Under the pieces are notes generated by a model. The model did not search any database. It saw nothing but the letters and a program-made list of their open reading frames with translations, and had not been told where the DNA came from. From positions 1-64,000 of the forward strand of contig JADGJC010000046.1 in assembly GCA_027596075.1 (NCBI GenBank): a DNA stretch of 64,000 bases, written 5' to 3'. Position 1 is the first letter of the stretch; the number at the start of each line of letters is the position of its first letter. Positions 11,648 through 22,917 of the stretch are shown piece after piece. The stretch comes from Rhizophlyctis rosea. Taxonomy: Eukaryota; Chytridiomycota; Chytridiomycetes; Rhizophlyctidales; Rhizophlyctidaceae. The translations under genes were made by a program, and so were the position numbers.

Positions 11648-13107
11648 ATGTCCGTTATGAATCCCTCACAAACAGTCGGTGTCGCGCCTTGCTACATTTT
11701 AGCAATACCAGAACAGGTCTTATTCGACATCTGTGAACACATCCAACCGAGACTGGGAGATATAATGACGGTGCCACCTGAAGGTTCGCCAGTGCACAGG
11801 AAGGAGAGCGAGGGTTTTCCTTATGAGCTACTTTTGGCGCAAGGTTGTATTGTTTGTGGGTTTTGAGTGGGTGGAATGCAGTCACTGACCTTTTCTAATT
11901 GGCTGCCACTTGCAGTGTGCAAAGCGTTCCGTGTTGTGGCTTGCCGCTTGCGAAACGGCGAATGTTTCGATATGCTAACCTACCCGGCCAAAAGATATTT
12001 CACTCCAACCGGCGACAACGACTCCCGATCAGCGTCAAACACCCCTTACGACTGCTTTCTCAAAGACCCTATCCGCCGCAACGCAGTCCGATGTCTCTTT
12101 CTCAATTTCACCTGCTTCCCATTTCTATATGGTCGAACGTTCTTATCTCAGAAGCTGTCCTCGATGGACTTAACTCGACTTCAATGCTTCTCAGTTGACT
12201 TTACCAAATTCAATATCATGCATTACCATGCAAACGATGCACTCGCTGAAGCCTTCATCAATGCCGCACAAGAGAGTGGGCCTCTTCGCCTGCTAATCTT
12301 AGACCTCCAATTCGACCTTCACCTATCGTTCGTCTTCCTACAATTTCTTCGTTTGCTGCGTTCCGCTCCCCTTGCCCAACTCCTCCTTGGATATCGAAGA
12401 TGGCCCTCTTGCGTTTACGACAAGCACCCCGAGCTTTCTCGAGTGGAGACGGTACCTTCCGAGTGGAGACGGTACCTTCCGACGTTGTCTTTCCTCACGT
12501 GCGGGTTTTAAACGTCAGCGCAAACGTGTCTTTCGTAGATCTTGCCGCTTCCATGCCCGTCCTTGCAATTATCACAATCCAGCAGACATCCTCCCACGTT
12601 CCAAACCTCGAAACATTGACGCAGCCTACATTGACTAGCATCATATGGGAGGGCGGTTGGCCCGGAATCCTTCCTTCCCTGGCGGACGTCACTTGCCAAA
12701 ACCTAAAATCACTTAGAATGTACATCAAAACAGACCGTGGCATTAATGTAGTGGACGCCGCTCATTCGTTGTCTCAGCTCCGCAATCTGCAATCATTGTA
12801 CGTTGGAGATTGGAGCAATTCGCCAACCGTGTAGTGTACCGACATCCGGCACATTCTATCACTGATTCCGAGCGACTTGCAAGAACTAAACGTAGGTGTC
12901 AGGACCTGGGACTTCAACGCGATAAGGCAAGCGGTGGTTATGAAGGTGGGATTAAAAAAATTAGATATCCTGTGGTTCGGGGGAGATAGTGATGTTTTGA
13001 AAGCTGATGGGGTAAGGTTGAGGGAGGGGACAAATTTGCGGAAATTGTCTTTGCGGACTTGTGGGGGTATTGATTACAGTTGGGAGGCTAGCCTGGCCGC
13101 GGAATAG
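11648..13107 (+). pseudogene. F-box protein paralogue A, frameshifted
   Basis: Exon 1 (11648-11843) encodes MSVMNPSQTVG then an F-box-like segment CYILAIPEQVLFDICEHIQP. A 72-nt intron leads to exon 2 at 11916, which starts VCKAFRVVACRLRNGE and continues as Leu-rich sequence as in the other copies. The frame breaks at a perfect 20-bp tandem duplication (12441-12460 and 12461-12480). Removing one copy restores the frame seen downstream (VPSDVVFPHVRVLNVSANV to SNSPTV). A second lesion is an in-frame TAG at 12832-12834, where copies C and D have Arg in RCSDI. After it the same frame continues CTDIRHILSLIPSDLQELNV to 13107. F-box proteins are substrate adaptors of SCF ubiquitin ligases; this copy could at best make a truncated product. 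Confidence 0.75.
12441..12480 (+). repeat. 20-bp perfect tandem duplication
   Basis: Two identical adjacent copies of gagtggagacggtaccttcc. Because 20 is not a multiple of three, the second copy shifts the frame of F-box paralogue A. Identity of the copies indicates a recent event. Confidence 0.97.
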
Positions 13108-13800
13108 GTGTGCCTGTTCACCAGTTCCGGTTGTTATAAATATATTATCTGATTGTAGGCAGTGATGGTTTGCAATAATACGCTGGCGGAAAAGATGAAC
13201 CTCCTCTACCTAACATTTCCACTTAGTGAAACCCTTGAAAGCATGTCTCGATTGTGTGCTGGCCTGCCGAAATCCCGTAACAAGTAGTACCGTTGTCAAA
13301 GACGCTTTTGTGATAGGCACTACAGAAGGCTGTTCAGCATCAATTAGCTTGTGCTATGAGTACCTACTAGGAGTACCTACCAGGTATTTCAAGCATTCCT
13401 TAGATGGTGACATAGCATGCTCATTCTGGGTGACCATTTCGCAATTTTTGAAGATCGGATGGCGATTTGGCAATTTCGCGAAGATCCATGCCGATGGCAC
13501 ATTGATTACATTGAAGTCATTGAAAACCCTGCACCATTGCTGTATTATTTTACAAGTTTTACCAGTAATCCGTACACCTCACTGTAAGGGACTATCATCC
13601 TTCATCAGCAGCCCTCAAATCCAAAAACCTGTGAACTACACGCATTGTTGGCTCGTAGTTCAAAGAGACAACTACAAGCTGCCGCCCCTTGACATTGAAT
13701 TATTCTACCACCACACACACTCTTTGACATCTTCACAGTCATTCCGCCGCAATGGGGCAATGTGCTTACGATTGAACTTGAACCTTCGCTGTTGCGCAAA
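13108..13800. other. Intergenic between F-box copies A and B
   Basis: A plus-strand open frame at 13226-13837 shows no match to the F-box paralogues in its first two thirds and no other family. Near 13810-13830 the sequence ggttaccttatgaactacatttg resembles the end of F-box exon 1 in copies A and C, so the right edge merges into copy B. Confidence 0.4.
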
Positions 13801-14385
13801 AATCAGGGGAGAAGGTTACCTTATGAACTACATTTGACGTGCCACGGAGATACCCGCCGTCTGAGTGCCTCGTGATGTCTCAACTGACAAATGTCACTTT
13901 CCAGTATGCAAAACATTCCGTGCTACTGCCGTCAGTTCCCGAAATGACCACTGCCTTGACGTCGATCGCTACACAACAACAAGATGCTATGAGCCTGACA
14001 GTTGTGATTGCAACGTTCACTCGTCGGAAGGCTGTTCGTACAAAGGCTATGCCTACAATACCTTTGTGAATGACCCGCTCTGCCGACATTCGAACAGTTC
14101 AATATGTTTTTGACCAATGCTATCTGTGCAGTTCAAATCCATTACGGAATATTTGCTATCTGATTGATTTCACTCATCTTCAATATCTGTCAATTGAAAC
14201 TTACAAATCGAAAATTAACAACCATGAATTCCGCACGGAGCTTGCGGAACCCTTCACCAGCACCGCCGCACCCGGTTCCCTTTATTCGTGCAAACATCAA
14301 AGCTTCGTTCTTCCTTTCATATCCAACATATTCATAAGTGTCTCCGCCTGTTGCGCCCTGCTCCTCTTTGCTGCCCTCTCATAGG
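13800..14385 (+). pseudogene. F-box protein paralogue B, fragment
   Basis: About 13810-13840 resembles the end of F-box exon 1. From about 13906 the exon 2 start is recognisable as VCKTFRATAVSSRNDHCLDV, then a Cys-rich loop and YNTFVNDPLCRH, matching copy C (VCKTFRTTAFSLRNGDCLDV, YDVFLDDTGRR). The frame then shifts near 14100. The next recognisable piece, NICYLIDFTHLQYLSIET, corresponds to TLYLVDLTRLQHFSLGV in copy C but lies in a different frame. The remainder and the F-box itself are missing. This is a decayed copy. Confidence 0.65.
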
Positions 14386-14399
14386 ATACCAATCGGCAT

Positions 14400-15376
14400 G
14401 AGAACGGTGATCAATGTCCTGGGGTCATATGTAGACGTGCAAAACTTACTTGATAACAAACCATCCCATCCGACATCATCTTTACTTCCTTGCGCCATTT
14501 GCACATCATCGCAAATATTGCCTTCGTCGACCTGGCAACGTCCATGCCGAATCCGGAGACCTTGCAAATCAGCAAGTCACACCATCCTCAAAGCACGACT
14601 TGACTGGGAACAGGGAGGACTAATGAGTGGCTCTTGGATGATAGAGCAGTCGTACGATGATGCAGTTGACGGGGGTTTGGGTTCCACTGACCGGTACCCA
14701 ACGACCGCGGCGAGTGGGTGTCCAGAGGCTTTTGCGTGGGTTGATGGTAGCTTGGGGGCGGTTTGTGTTGAATGGGGTGCGAAGAGTTGGTGCCGCGGGG
14801 GTGTGGTCGTGTTCTTGCGGCTGCAGACGGGGAGAATCAGAGGAGGAAAGGGGACGGTCTTGATGGACTTGCAGACATCCATACCTCCTCTGTTGCCAGG
14901 AGAAGCCATGGCCATTGTCAAAGTTGAGCGAGAATGGTGCGTTCGTCCAAGACGTTGTCCATACAAAATGATAAGATAACGACGGGGTCCTCTTCACAAA
15001 GCTTCACCTTGGCCATCTGATAGGTGCTTCTCGTCATCGATGATGAAGTCTATGAAGGTGTTTTCCTGTGAACAAAAGTGACAAAGAGAGTACTTGTCCG
15101 CTCAACATCATTACATCATGAGGCATCACTCACGAACCGTCTCCCACCGCCTTGAATATGATCACTCCAATGGCAATCCATGTCTTCCCTGGCTGGTCCT
15201 GAGAACTTGACGAAGTTATCGACATTCTGAAGTTGATGACGCGTCAAGGGGTTCATTCATGTGTGGCCTCCCAATGCGCCATGCGCCATCTGGACCTGGC
15301 CTCGCTTTTCGACCCAGCCAACAAGTTGGCAGCCAATCAGGACCTAGTTGAACTCGAGAAATTGTCCATCTTCACC
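14400..15376. other. Intergenic; possible minus-strand short coding pieces
   Basis: Sequence is GC-richer than its surroundings near 14600-14900, where both strands are open for over 120 codons. On the minus strand a piece reading MAKVKLCEEDPVVILSFCMD lies near 14920-15020, and another reading MSITSSSSQDQPGKTWIAIG near 15170-15225. I could not join these with consistent splice phase, so no gene is called. Confidence 0.3.
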
Positions 15377-16877
15377 ATGTCAACTTTAAGTACTAGTGAT
15401 CAGCTACAAGCGGTAGCTCCTTGCTATATAGTCGACCTACCAAACCACATCCTGTTCGCCATCTTTGAACACATACAACCCCGTAAAGGTGTAATCGAGA
15501 CTGTGCCGATTGAAGTTTCGCCAGTCCACAAAAAGTGGACAGGTCTGCCTTATGAGCCACATTTGGCGCAAGGTGTGTTGAACTCAAGTATTACTACTGC
15601 TGTGTGAAATACTATGCATTGTGTGCTGACCGCTGTTCTCAGTGTGCAAGACGTTCCGTACTACTGCATTCAGCTTGCGGAACGGCGACTGTCTCGACGT
15701 GAGAACGTACGCAAGGTTCAGAAAGTGCAGTCCAGATTTTTGCAACTGCGAGGACCACTCAACGGAACGCTATCCATGCGAAGGTTTTCCATATGACGTC
15801 TTCCTGGACGACACCGGACGCCGCAACTCTGTTCGAACGCTTTGCTTCCAATTCCCCGCTGAACCTCCTGAAGATGTCCATTTTGACCGATCGTCATTAC
15901 TCAAGACACTATACTTGGTGGATTTGACGCGACTTCAACATTTCTCATTGGGGGTGGACATGTCTGTAGTCCAGGACTATCGGACCATTGATTTGCTGGC
16001 AGAGGGGTTTCTTAGGGCAGCCACACTGAAGGGTCCTTTACGCTTGCAAACCTTACAAATCTCTTCTGCCTTCCGTATCTCGAAACTCTGTTCGGAATTC
16101 CTTGGCCTACTACGTCATAGTCCCCTCCATAAGTTAGTCCTGGAATATCCCGGTATTAATGAAGGTGGATATCGACGTGATGGAAGACGCCGGGACATCA
16201 TATTCGAGAAGAAGCTTGCCGAGCTTGCTTAAGTAAAGACAATACCTGCCAATATCACGATTCCTTCGTTACGCTCGTTACGCATCAGTTCCAACCTTGC
16301 CTTCGCCGACCTTGGTGCCTTCGCGCCAAATTTGCAGTCCCTTGAAGTTCGAGTCATAAACGTGACTCCTCATGTACCAGCGTCATTCAACACCTCGTCC
16401 CTTCTTTTCTTGACACAACTCGCGTGCTCCTGCCCGTGGCCGGGATATCTCTCAGTGCTTCCAGATAGAACATGTCAGAATCTCAAATCTCTTGCCCTAG
16501 ATATATGGTGTGACACGGCAGAACACATTAGAGTAGAGGAGTGTACCCGAGCACTGTCCCAGCTGAAACAACTCTCATCCTTCAAGCTCATGCACCAACC
16601 TGGCCTCCATATTAGATGTAGCGATATTCAACAACTTCTGCTGCTCATCCCCGGTGACCTGCAGACTCTAGATGTCTGGATAGACCCTCTTCCATTTGAC
16701 GCTGCATTGGAAATGTTGGCCGGGAAGCCGGGTCTGAAGGAAGTGCGCATTCTGTCCATTGAACGTTGGGGTACAACGCAGTGTCGGCTTTTCTGGGACA
16801 GGCTCAGAAGCAAAATGTCGATCAGGAAGCTTATTTTGGACTTGGAGTCGGGGGAACACATTTTCGGTGTAGAATAG
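15377..16877 (+). pseudogene. F-box protein paralogue C, single in-frame stop
   Basis: Best-preserved member. Exon 1 (15377-15572) encodes MSTLSTSDQLQAVAP and the F-box-like CYIVDLPNHILFAIFEHIQP. A 70-nt intron (15573-15642) precedes exon 2, which begins VCKTFRTTAFSLRNGDCLDV. The frame is open to a TAA at 16230-16232 and then stays open, in the same frame and with clear similarity to copies A and D, to 16877 (VKTIPANITIPSLRSLRISS, IRCSDIQQLLLLIP, LLFLTQLACS). The TAA occupies the codon that is CGA in copy A (ELSRVETVP against ELA-stop-VKTIP). Uninterrupted it would be about 480 residues: an N-terminal F-box and a Leu-rich region without canonical LRR repeats. It could act as a truncated protein of about 260 residues, or the stop may be an assembly error. 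Confidence 0.7.
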
Positions 16878-17640
16878 GTAGCGCTATCATGTAGGCGATT
16901 GCAGGAAAACACTTGGGGGATCGAAAGAATATATTGAGTACGGAGTGTAAGGCTCGGTACCGTTAATTGAACGTGCTATAAATCTTACTCGAGGCGGTGT
17001 GGGCGAGACCGAGTAATAGTCCCATTACCTTCACAATGCAGCCCTCTCGAAATTCCCCACATTACAGTTCACTTTCCCATCTTGCTCCGAGTGATTGATG
17101 TTTTCAATAGTCAGGATTGAGAACAAACCCCAAATATATCGGCCTGAGACATCCATAGCAACTAAGTTTCCTTCGTAAAATCTATTGGTGACCCATATCT
17201 CCAAACAATACAATCTCAAAAAGCCCCGGCCCATTCTCGCTAATGCTTTACAAGGTGACACATTCTCCCCATCCGTGCAAAATTCTCCGACCATCTCTCA
17301 GGAAGAGGAGAGGGCATGCGAAACACATCAGGAATACGTTCTTGCGCAAGACCACGAGAATGAGGAGGAGGACAACCTATTGACAAATGGGCACGATGTC
17401 GAAGCCGCCAGGGCATCTTGATGCCGAGCACAATCAAGGAAGGGTCGTCTATCGTTATCAACTTTGCATCGCCACTCCCTATTCATCCGATTCGAGGAGC
17501 TGGAAGCCTGGAATGGCCAATCCATTTCAATCGGGAATCTTGTATGTGCATTGAACGAAATGTGAGTGCAAATTTGGGAGTTGCAGCTAACGCCGTTTGA
17601 AGTTTCAGTAGGTTTCTTCAAGGACGTGGCGCCTCGGACG
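16878..17640. other. Intergenic; duplicated F-box 5' flank without the F-box exon
   Basis: About 17405-17560 is the diverged copy of the region upstream of F-box copy A (11005-11160). In copy A the F-box exon follows about 490 bp later; here only about 100 bp separates the shared flank from the exon 2 remnant of copy D. That fits deletion of exon 1. Confidence 0.45.
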
Positions 17641-18792
17641 ATCGTTGCATTGGTTCAGTATGCAAAACGTTCCGCATCACAGCCTGTGCCCTCCGCAATG
17701 GGCATGCATCGACGTCTTCGACTATGTGGGAATAGGAACGAAACCTCCAGGACAAGACTCCGCTTTCGATGTGTACCTGAACGATCCCGTGCGACGTTCG
17801 TCGGTGCGGACAATCTGCATTCCCTTCAGTGCCATCGGTTTCTCTTCAACACTGGACACTCTCTACATATAGTCTTATCCACGGTCAACCTTGTCCAACT
17901 TCAAGATTTTGCCTTAGAAGATCTTTCAGCAACCATCCTTAGCCTCGAAGTTGCTGACGCAGCCGCTGGAATGTTTGTTGAAACAGCCCGGATCAAAGCT
18001 CCTTTTGCGTCTCTCAGCTATGGAACTCCACTTCAATCTGCGCCCCGCGTCTATTTTTTTCGCCTTCCTTCGTCATCTGCAGCTACCACTTCGTCATCTA
18101 GTCTTAGAGTTTCCAATCCCTAATGACGATGTCAGTGAGATCAACCCGTCAGCCGGTTTGCAGGTCATACCAGCGGACATTATTTTTCCACATCTGAAAA
18201 CCTTACATATGGCAACAAATGTTACCTTTGAAGACTTCGCCGTCACCCTCCCCAATCTTGAGTGTATTACCTTGAAGATTGCTGACATAGATTTGCCAAT
18301 GCCAGATCTTAGCACTCTTGCACAGCCTGGTGTCAACACCTTTTGGTGGGAGGGGGAGTGGCCCGGTGTATTCACCACCCTTCCGAGCTATACCTGCCCG
18401 CAACTAGACACATCTTTCTGATCATATACAGCCTTGCACCCGATTTCGCCTCACCCCAAATTATGGACACCGCCCATCTTCTACCACAAGTGCAATCTCT
18501 CACGACCTTCAAATATCGGCACACGATACGTTGCAGTGACATTGCCCACTTTTTGCCACTCATTCCCGGTGAACTGAAGGAAGCCAGCATATATGTGCAG
18601 AAGTGGGATTTTGATGTGAGTTTGGAGGGTTTGAAGGTGAAGAAGGGGTTGGAGAACATTTACCTCACGTCGGGAGATGTGCGGAGGGAGGAGTACGGGC
18701 TGCAAGGAGCTAGGCTGAAGGTGTTGCCGAAGCTGAAGACTCTTTATTTGATGGGTGGCACCGAAGGCTTTGATGTTCTTTGGCATGCTTAG
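17640..18792 (+). pseudogene. F-box family paralogue D, F-box exon lost, several frameshifts
   Basis: The exon 2 start is recognisable at about 17655 (tatgcaaaacgttccgcatc, matching VCKxFR of the other copies). Homologous blocks then follow in changing frames: FDVYLNDPVRRSSVRTICIP (17645 frame); VNLVQLQDFALEDLSATILS (17566 frame); LVLEFPIPNDDVSEINPSAG through WWEGEWPGVF (17951 frame, stop 18419-18421); and finally TIRCSDIAHFLPLIPGELKE to the stop at 18790-18792. At least three frame changes are needed to join them. No F-box exon is found upstream. The product cannot be made as a single protein. Confidence 0.7.
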
Positions 18793-21700
18793 TAGAATCA
18801 TACCTATGAAGATTGCCTAAACTTTGTACATGATCTCATTGCCGTGAACCTTCGCGAGTTCTGTCATTCCATGGGGACGTGCTTGCCACGTTGGGGTGGT
18901 TCCAAGGCAGGCAAGCAATGCAAAGGGAATTAGTCTCCTGATATCAAGTCATCATATCGATCCTGAACTGCAAGTACCTAAATGATCAAACCCCTTTGAA
19001 AGTTGGTGGCGAATATTACAACACGGCTGAATCATGAATCGGAAATTTTTGAATCTTCAAAAACCTTTCAGGAAATCGTAATGCTGTTAAACCATATTTA
19101 CACATTCCTAGTTTGAAGGATAGTTAGTTTTGAGAATGATGGAACAAAGTGGGTTTCTGCTTCATATCATCTCCGTCGAATGATGTGGACGTGACGAAGT
19201 ATATGCTACGGTTCAGTAGCCCTGACATATCCCTAGATGTTAATCAGTATCTGAATCTCAAATGTGGGGAAGGTGGGTCCATGACCGAGTTTGCCAGATG
19301 ATGCTATGTTTGCTATGTTAAGAACATTTGTAGCTCAGACTCTCATAAGTCCGGAAAAGATCTTCAAAATGAAATCAATTGGTAAAACCACATCGTCAAT
19401 CACCGCCGTATCATTGAGTTATGCACCTTCAAAAGGCAATAGTCTCACTTCAACATACACGTTTTTGGGCTTAGAAGTGAGCGTTTTTATTGCAGAGTGT
19501 TTGCGTTGCTGAGGTTGTGGACCCTTGTGGGTATGGTGTTGGTTCCATCGATTGACTTCAACAACAGTTTGTAACCGTCGTGCAACCAATAATGGGAAAG
19601 TTGGGAGCGAGAAAAACAACATACAAGATGCCAGCCAATGTCCCATTGAGAGAATAGTAAATAATATTCATTGAAAAGCACCTTATTGGTGTCTTAATCC
19701 TGGGGCGGGGGGGGGTGTTGGTAACGATGGTCGATTATGATATGCTTCCACTATGCAAAACGTGCAATGGATAATGTCAAACATCATATCATGTCACTCA
19801 ATAAATTTCCCTATCAAGGCTACGCTTCTGTGGCGGCAAGTGGGGTGCATTTTTCACCAGCAGATGTCCTTCAGTGGTTGCACAGTGATATGATCAACTA
19901 GAAAACAGTTGTGGGAGCAAGAGAGTGGTGGACAACGCAAAGTCTTTGAATGGGGACCAGCGCCTTTTTTCAATTTGAGTTTTAGCTAGAAGTCAAAATT
20001 ATTTTTTGTAACAAGTTACAACTGGATCCGCAAATTGGCAGAGGTGGAACATTGAAATAGGGACCCTCGCGTTTTGTGGCTTGATGGCACGGGCAAAAAT
20101 TCGCGCCACGTGTGGCCAAGTGTTGCGGGCTGGAATGAGAGTTTCCAAAGCAAGCGCGCGTTCATTCGGCTGGCAATTCGTCTCTTTCCCTTCCTTTCCA
20201 CTTTCCACTCCAGATCCACTCGAGCATTGTCAATTCTCCATGCAACTTTCGAGCATGTGCAAGATCCATCCACCTTCACCAATCAAGGCCATCCATCCTC
20301 GCTTCTTCAACTCACACTTCTGCTCGGCTCACTCCCTTCATCACTAACTGCTGTGGCTGCTGCTCGCAGCATTGAACATTTGGATCATGTCCATGATCTA
20401 ATTTTCCTCGGATCATGTACTAACCTTTCCCGTTCCCTTTCACTCAGGGCCGCAATGAACAGAGGAGTGCGTACTCATCCACGCACAGCCCGCGCAACAC
20501 ACGTCTTCGGGCTTTCTCAAGTGAGTCGCAAGGGTATCCGGAAGATGACAAGGAGAATGTCTCTCGACTTGGCGGTGGTCCTGTCTGGCCTGGCGTTATG
20601 GTGAAGTCCGTCAGCTTTTTGCTGAGGTGCCTCTCGTACAGGAGTCGCTACTTTCAGGGCCGTTAAGCTGTCAAGGGTGGGAGTCATTCTGTGTGAGCTT
20701 GCTCATACGGTTCTGGGTCATCTTCAGAGGAGGCGGGTCGGGAGAAGGGGATCACAAGGGCCAATCAACGATGCCCATAGCTATAGTTTGTGGCAATGCA
20801 ATGCGATGGGAGCTGACAAGTAGTGGATTCCCACCTCGTTCATCCTTTCAAGACCTCCTAATGTCCCGTTCCCGAAGTGGCTGCCGAGGGGACAGGATCT
20901 ATGCTTTTTGCATAGTATGGGGCACGTGTGTACGGACCTTTTTGGATAATCTTCCCGGAGTTCGTGGGGCATGCCCCCATGTCTTTTTGGAGCTCTGTCC
21001 ATTGGGCACTGGGTCAGCTCCCGAGGGTGGGGGTGGGATGGGACTTAAACAACCTTGTCTTTTTATACATAGTGCCTCTCAAGTGTGCTTGCCTCTCGTC
21101 GATCCCGGAACAAGTCGCGAAGAAGATGGCTTGCAAGACGACATGCGACCCCCAAGTTCGAACGTTTCCTCACCTCTTGAGATGGTTCGCCTTATGGTGG
21201 GCCATTGCTCGCCGCAGAGCGTTCGGGTTGAACCATCTTTGGAGGTGAACGGAGCGGAAACCCTCTTCAAGGACTTTACGCGCGGCGACGCGGGTGTAAA
21301 GTAGCCCCGTGACGTCGACGTAGGGGACTTGTACGGAGCGGTACCCTCTTCGCTTTCTGTATCTGTGGCGGCTGCCGGTATTAAGTAGCCCGGTAACGTC
21401 ACAAATACGGAAGGGGTATGGTACCATCAAGAAATCGGCTTGTGGGCGCCGGCGAGGGGCGATTGGGCAACGAGCTGTGGTTCTAATGGTTGGTATCTTG
21501 GCCTGAGTGTGTGTTCGGAATGCATGGCAGCCACAGCAGCATCTTTTTACAGCAACAGGAAGAAGCAACAGCGCCATCTACGAATGAAACTTCAGCCGAC
21601 AAGTCCTGGTGAGTTGCTCCCTCATCGCCGGCATTGGTACGATCTAACATCCTCGCCATACAGAAGCAGCACGTTTAAGTCCGGCTTAAAAGTGATAGAG

Positions 21701-22229
21701 TTACTAGTACATCTCTGTAATATTCATTCCCATATGTCTTCAAATATCAAATCGAACTTTCTCCATATAAGCACGTGACTTCAAAATATTTTGAGCGCCT
21801 GGTTCCCCAGTAAACTATCAAATTTCAATTGTTTATATTGACATACATAATTTTTTCTCGTCCTCCTTGTTCACCGACATACAAATAAGGCCCAAGCAGT
21901 CAAAGGCTATAACGATCTTGAATGGAGCGCGGTCAAGTGTCCGTGGGTAAGAACTTCGTCTGTGTGAAGAGATGCAGACTCATTAAGTATCCCAATGACG
22001 ACATGTCAAGCAATTGGGGTGGATAGATATTGCGCTTACATCTGAGGATGCTAGGGTGCTCGTTACTATAGAAGATTACCTGCAAAAGTGAGCGAAGAGC
22101 ATATCAGCATCAGTTCGGACTACGATTCGCTCTGCTTCACGATTCGATGCTTACATTTCAAAAGCACACCGGCCTTCAATCTAGCGGACATACATTCAAA
22201 ACAATGAAGAGAAAGTCTTGCTTAATGGC
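18793..22229. other. Gene-poor region, no supported gene
   Basis: About 3.4 kb without a recognisable coding region. Open frames at 20074-20604 and 20627-21304 (+) have unremarkable composition, no domain resemblance and no matching splice structure. A G-run lies near 19705-19715. An imperfect 84-bp direct repeat at 21251-21418 is listed separately. The stretch may include remnants of mobile DNA but I see no transposase or terminal repeats. Confidence 0.45.
21251..21418. repeat. 84-bp imperfect direct repeat (two units)
   Basis: Units start at 21251 and 21335. Each begins ggagcgg and accctcttc, and both have a second shared block, taa-gtagcccc-gt-acgtc, about 47-50 bp later. The middle parts differ. 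The shared end contains the palindromic core GACGTC preceded by T in copy 1. Function unknown. Confidence 0.6.
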
Positions 22230-22858
22230 TTAGATCATGACGGGGACGGCGTGGATGTTGCTTCCCGGCGTGGAGGGTTGTTGGCGGACGCCGAGCAGGG
22301 TTTTGGAATGGCTGGGGCCGATGCCGCCCTTTGTCGAGTTGCTGAGCGGGCTGCCGTGGAGTTGGAGCTATGCTTGTGTTGCGCATTGGACGTCGTCGAA
22401 CTGTTGAATGAGAGCGGATGTGAGCATGGATGGTCAGTCAACTCATGCACTAACTGGCACAGTATGCCTTACCTTCACGAAACTCATCAGACCGTTTCGT
22501 CCAAGCTTGAAGCACAGCCTGCGGTAGCCGGGACAGCGACAGAAGAGCTGTCGCAGTTCGTCTTCTGATGCGTCCGAGGGCAGGTTTCCGACGTACAGCG
22601 TATTGCAAGGCGGATTTTGGTCCTGGTTGCCGCGGATGCTGTTGAATGGACTGCCGTTGGGCGTGCCGAGCGCGAATGGGCTTGATGAGGTGCTTCGGTG
22701 CGGATGAGACGGGAGATGAAGGTGGACATCCTTTCGTATGATTGCATGAGCGTTCGTGTGAAGATGAGGTTGTGCGGTGATGGGGGCGTGAAGCGGAGGG
22801 TCGGGTGTGACAGTCTACCTGTTTCCCAAAGCAGCCAGAATGAGTTGAAAGATTGCAT
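22230..22858 (-). pseudogene. Whi3-type RNA-recognition-motif sequence, interrupted by TAG
   Basis: On the minus strand an exon ending at 22473 encodes [20 protein letters not shown], then [20 protein letters not shown], the first part of an RRM with RNP2 (LYVGNL). A 72-nt intron (22401-22472) leads to FDDVQCATQA, then a TAG at 22368-22370. The same frame continues LQLHGSPLSNSTKGGIG to a TAA at 22230-22232. Whi3-family RRMs have Leu at the TAG position (ATKAL-type) and the same downstream KGGI block, so the stop cuts the RRM before its last strand. A possible first exon, MQSFNSFWLLWET, starts at 22858 before a GTAGAC donor. Whi3 binds mRNAs to control cell-cycle entry. Only one RRM and no Q-rich body remain, so this is likely a decayed copy. 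Confidence 0.6.
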
Positions 22859-22917
22859 ACGACGACGACTTCTCATTTATTCATCAGAGCGATCAAGCGT
22901 ACATACCATTTTCATCT

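Noticed and set aside
14338..14997. Overlapping frames of more than 120 codons on both strands
   Set aside because: Both strands are open because of local GC content. Neither product resembles a protein family, and I could not assemble consistent exons.
20074..21304. Two plus-strand open frames of 176 and 225 codons
   Set aside because: No domain resemblance, no sensible start context, and no splice structure. Treated as chance frames in a gene-poor stretch.
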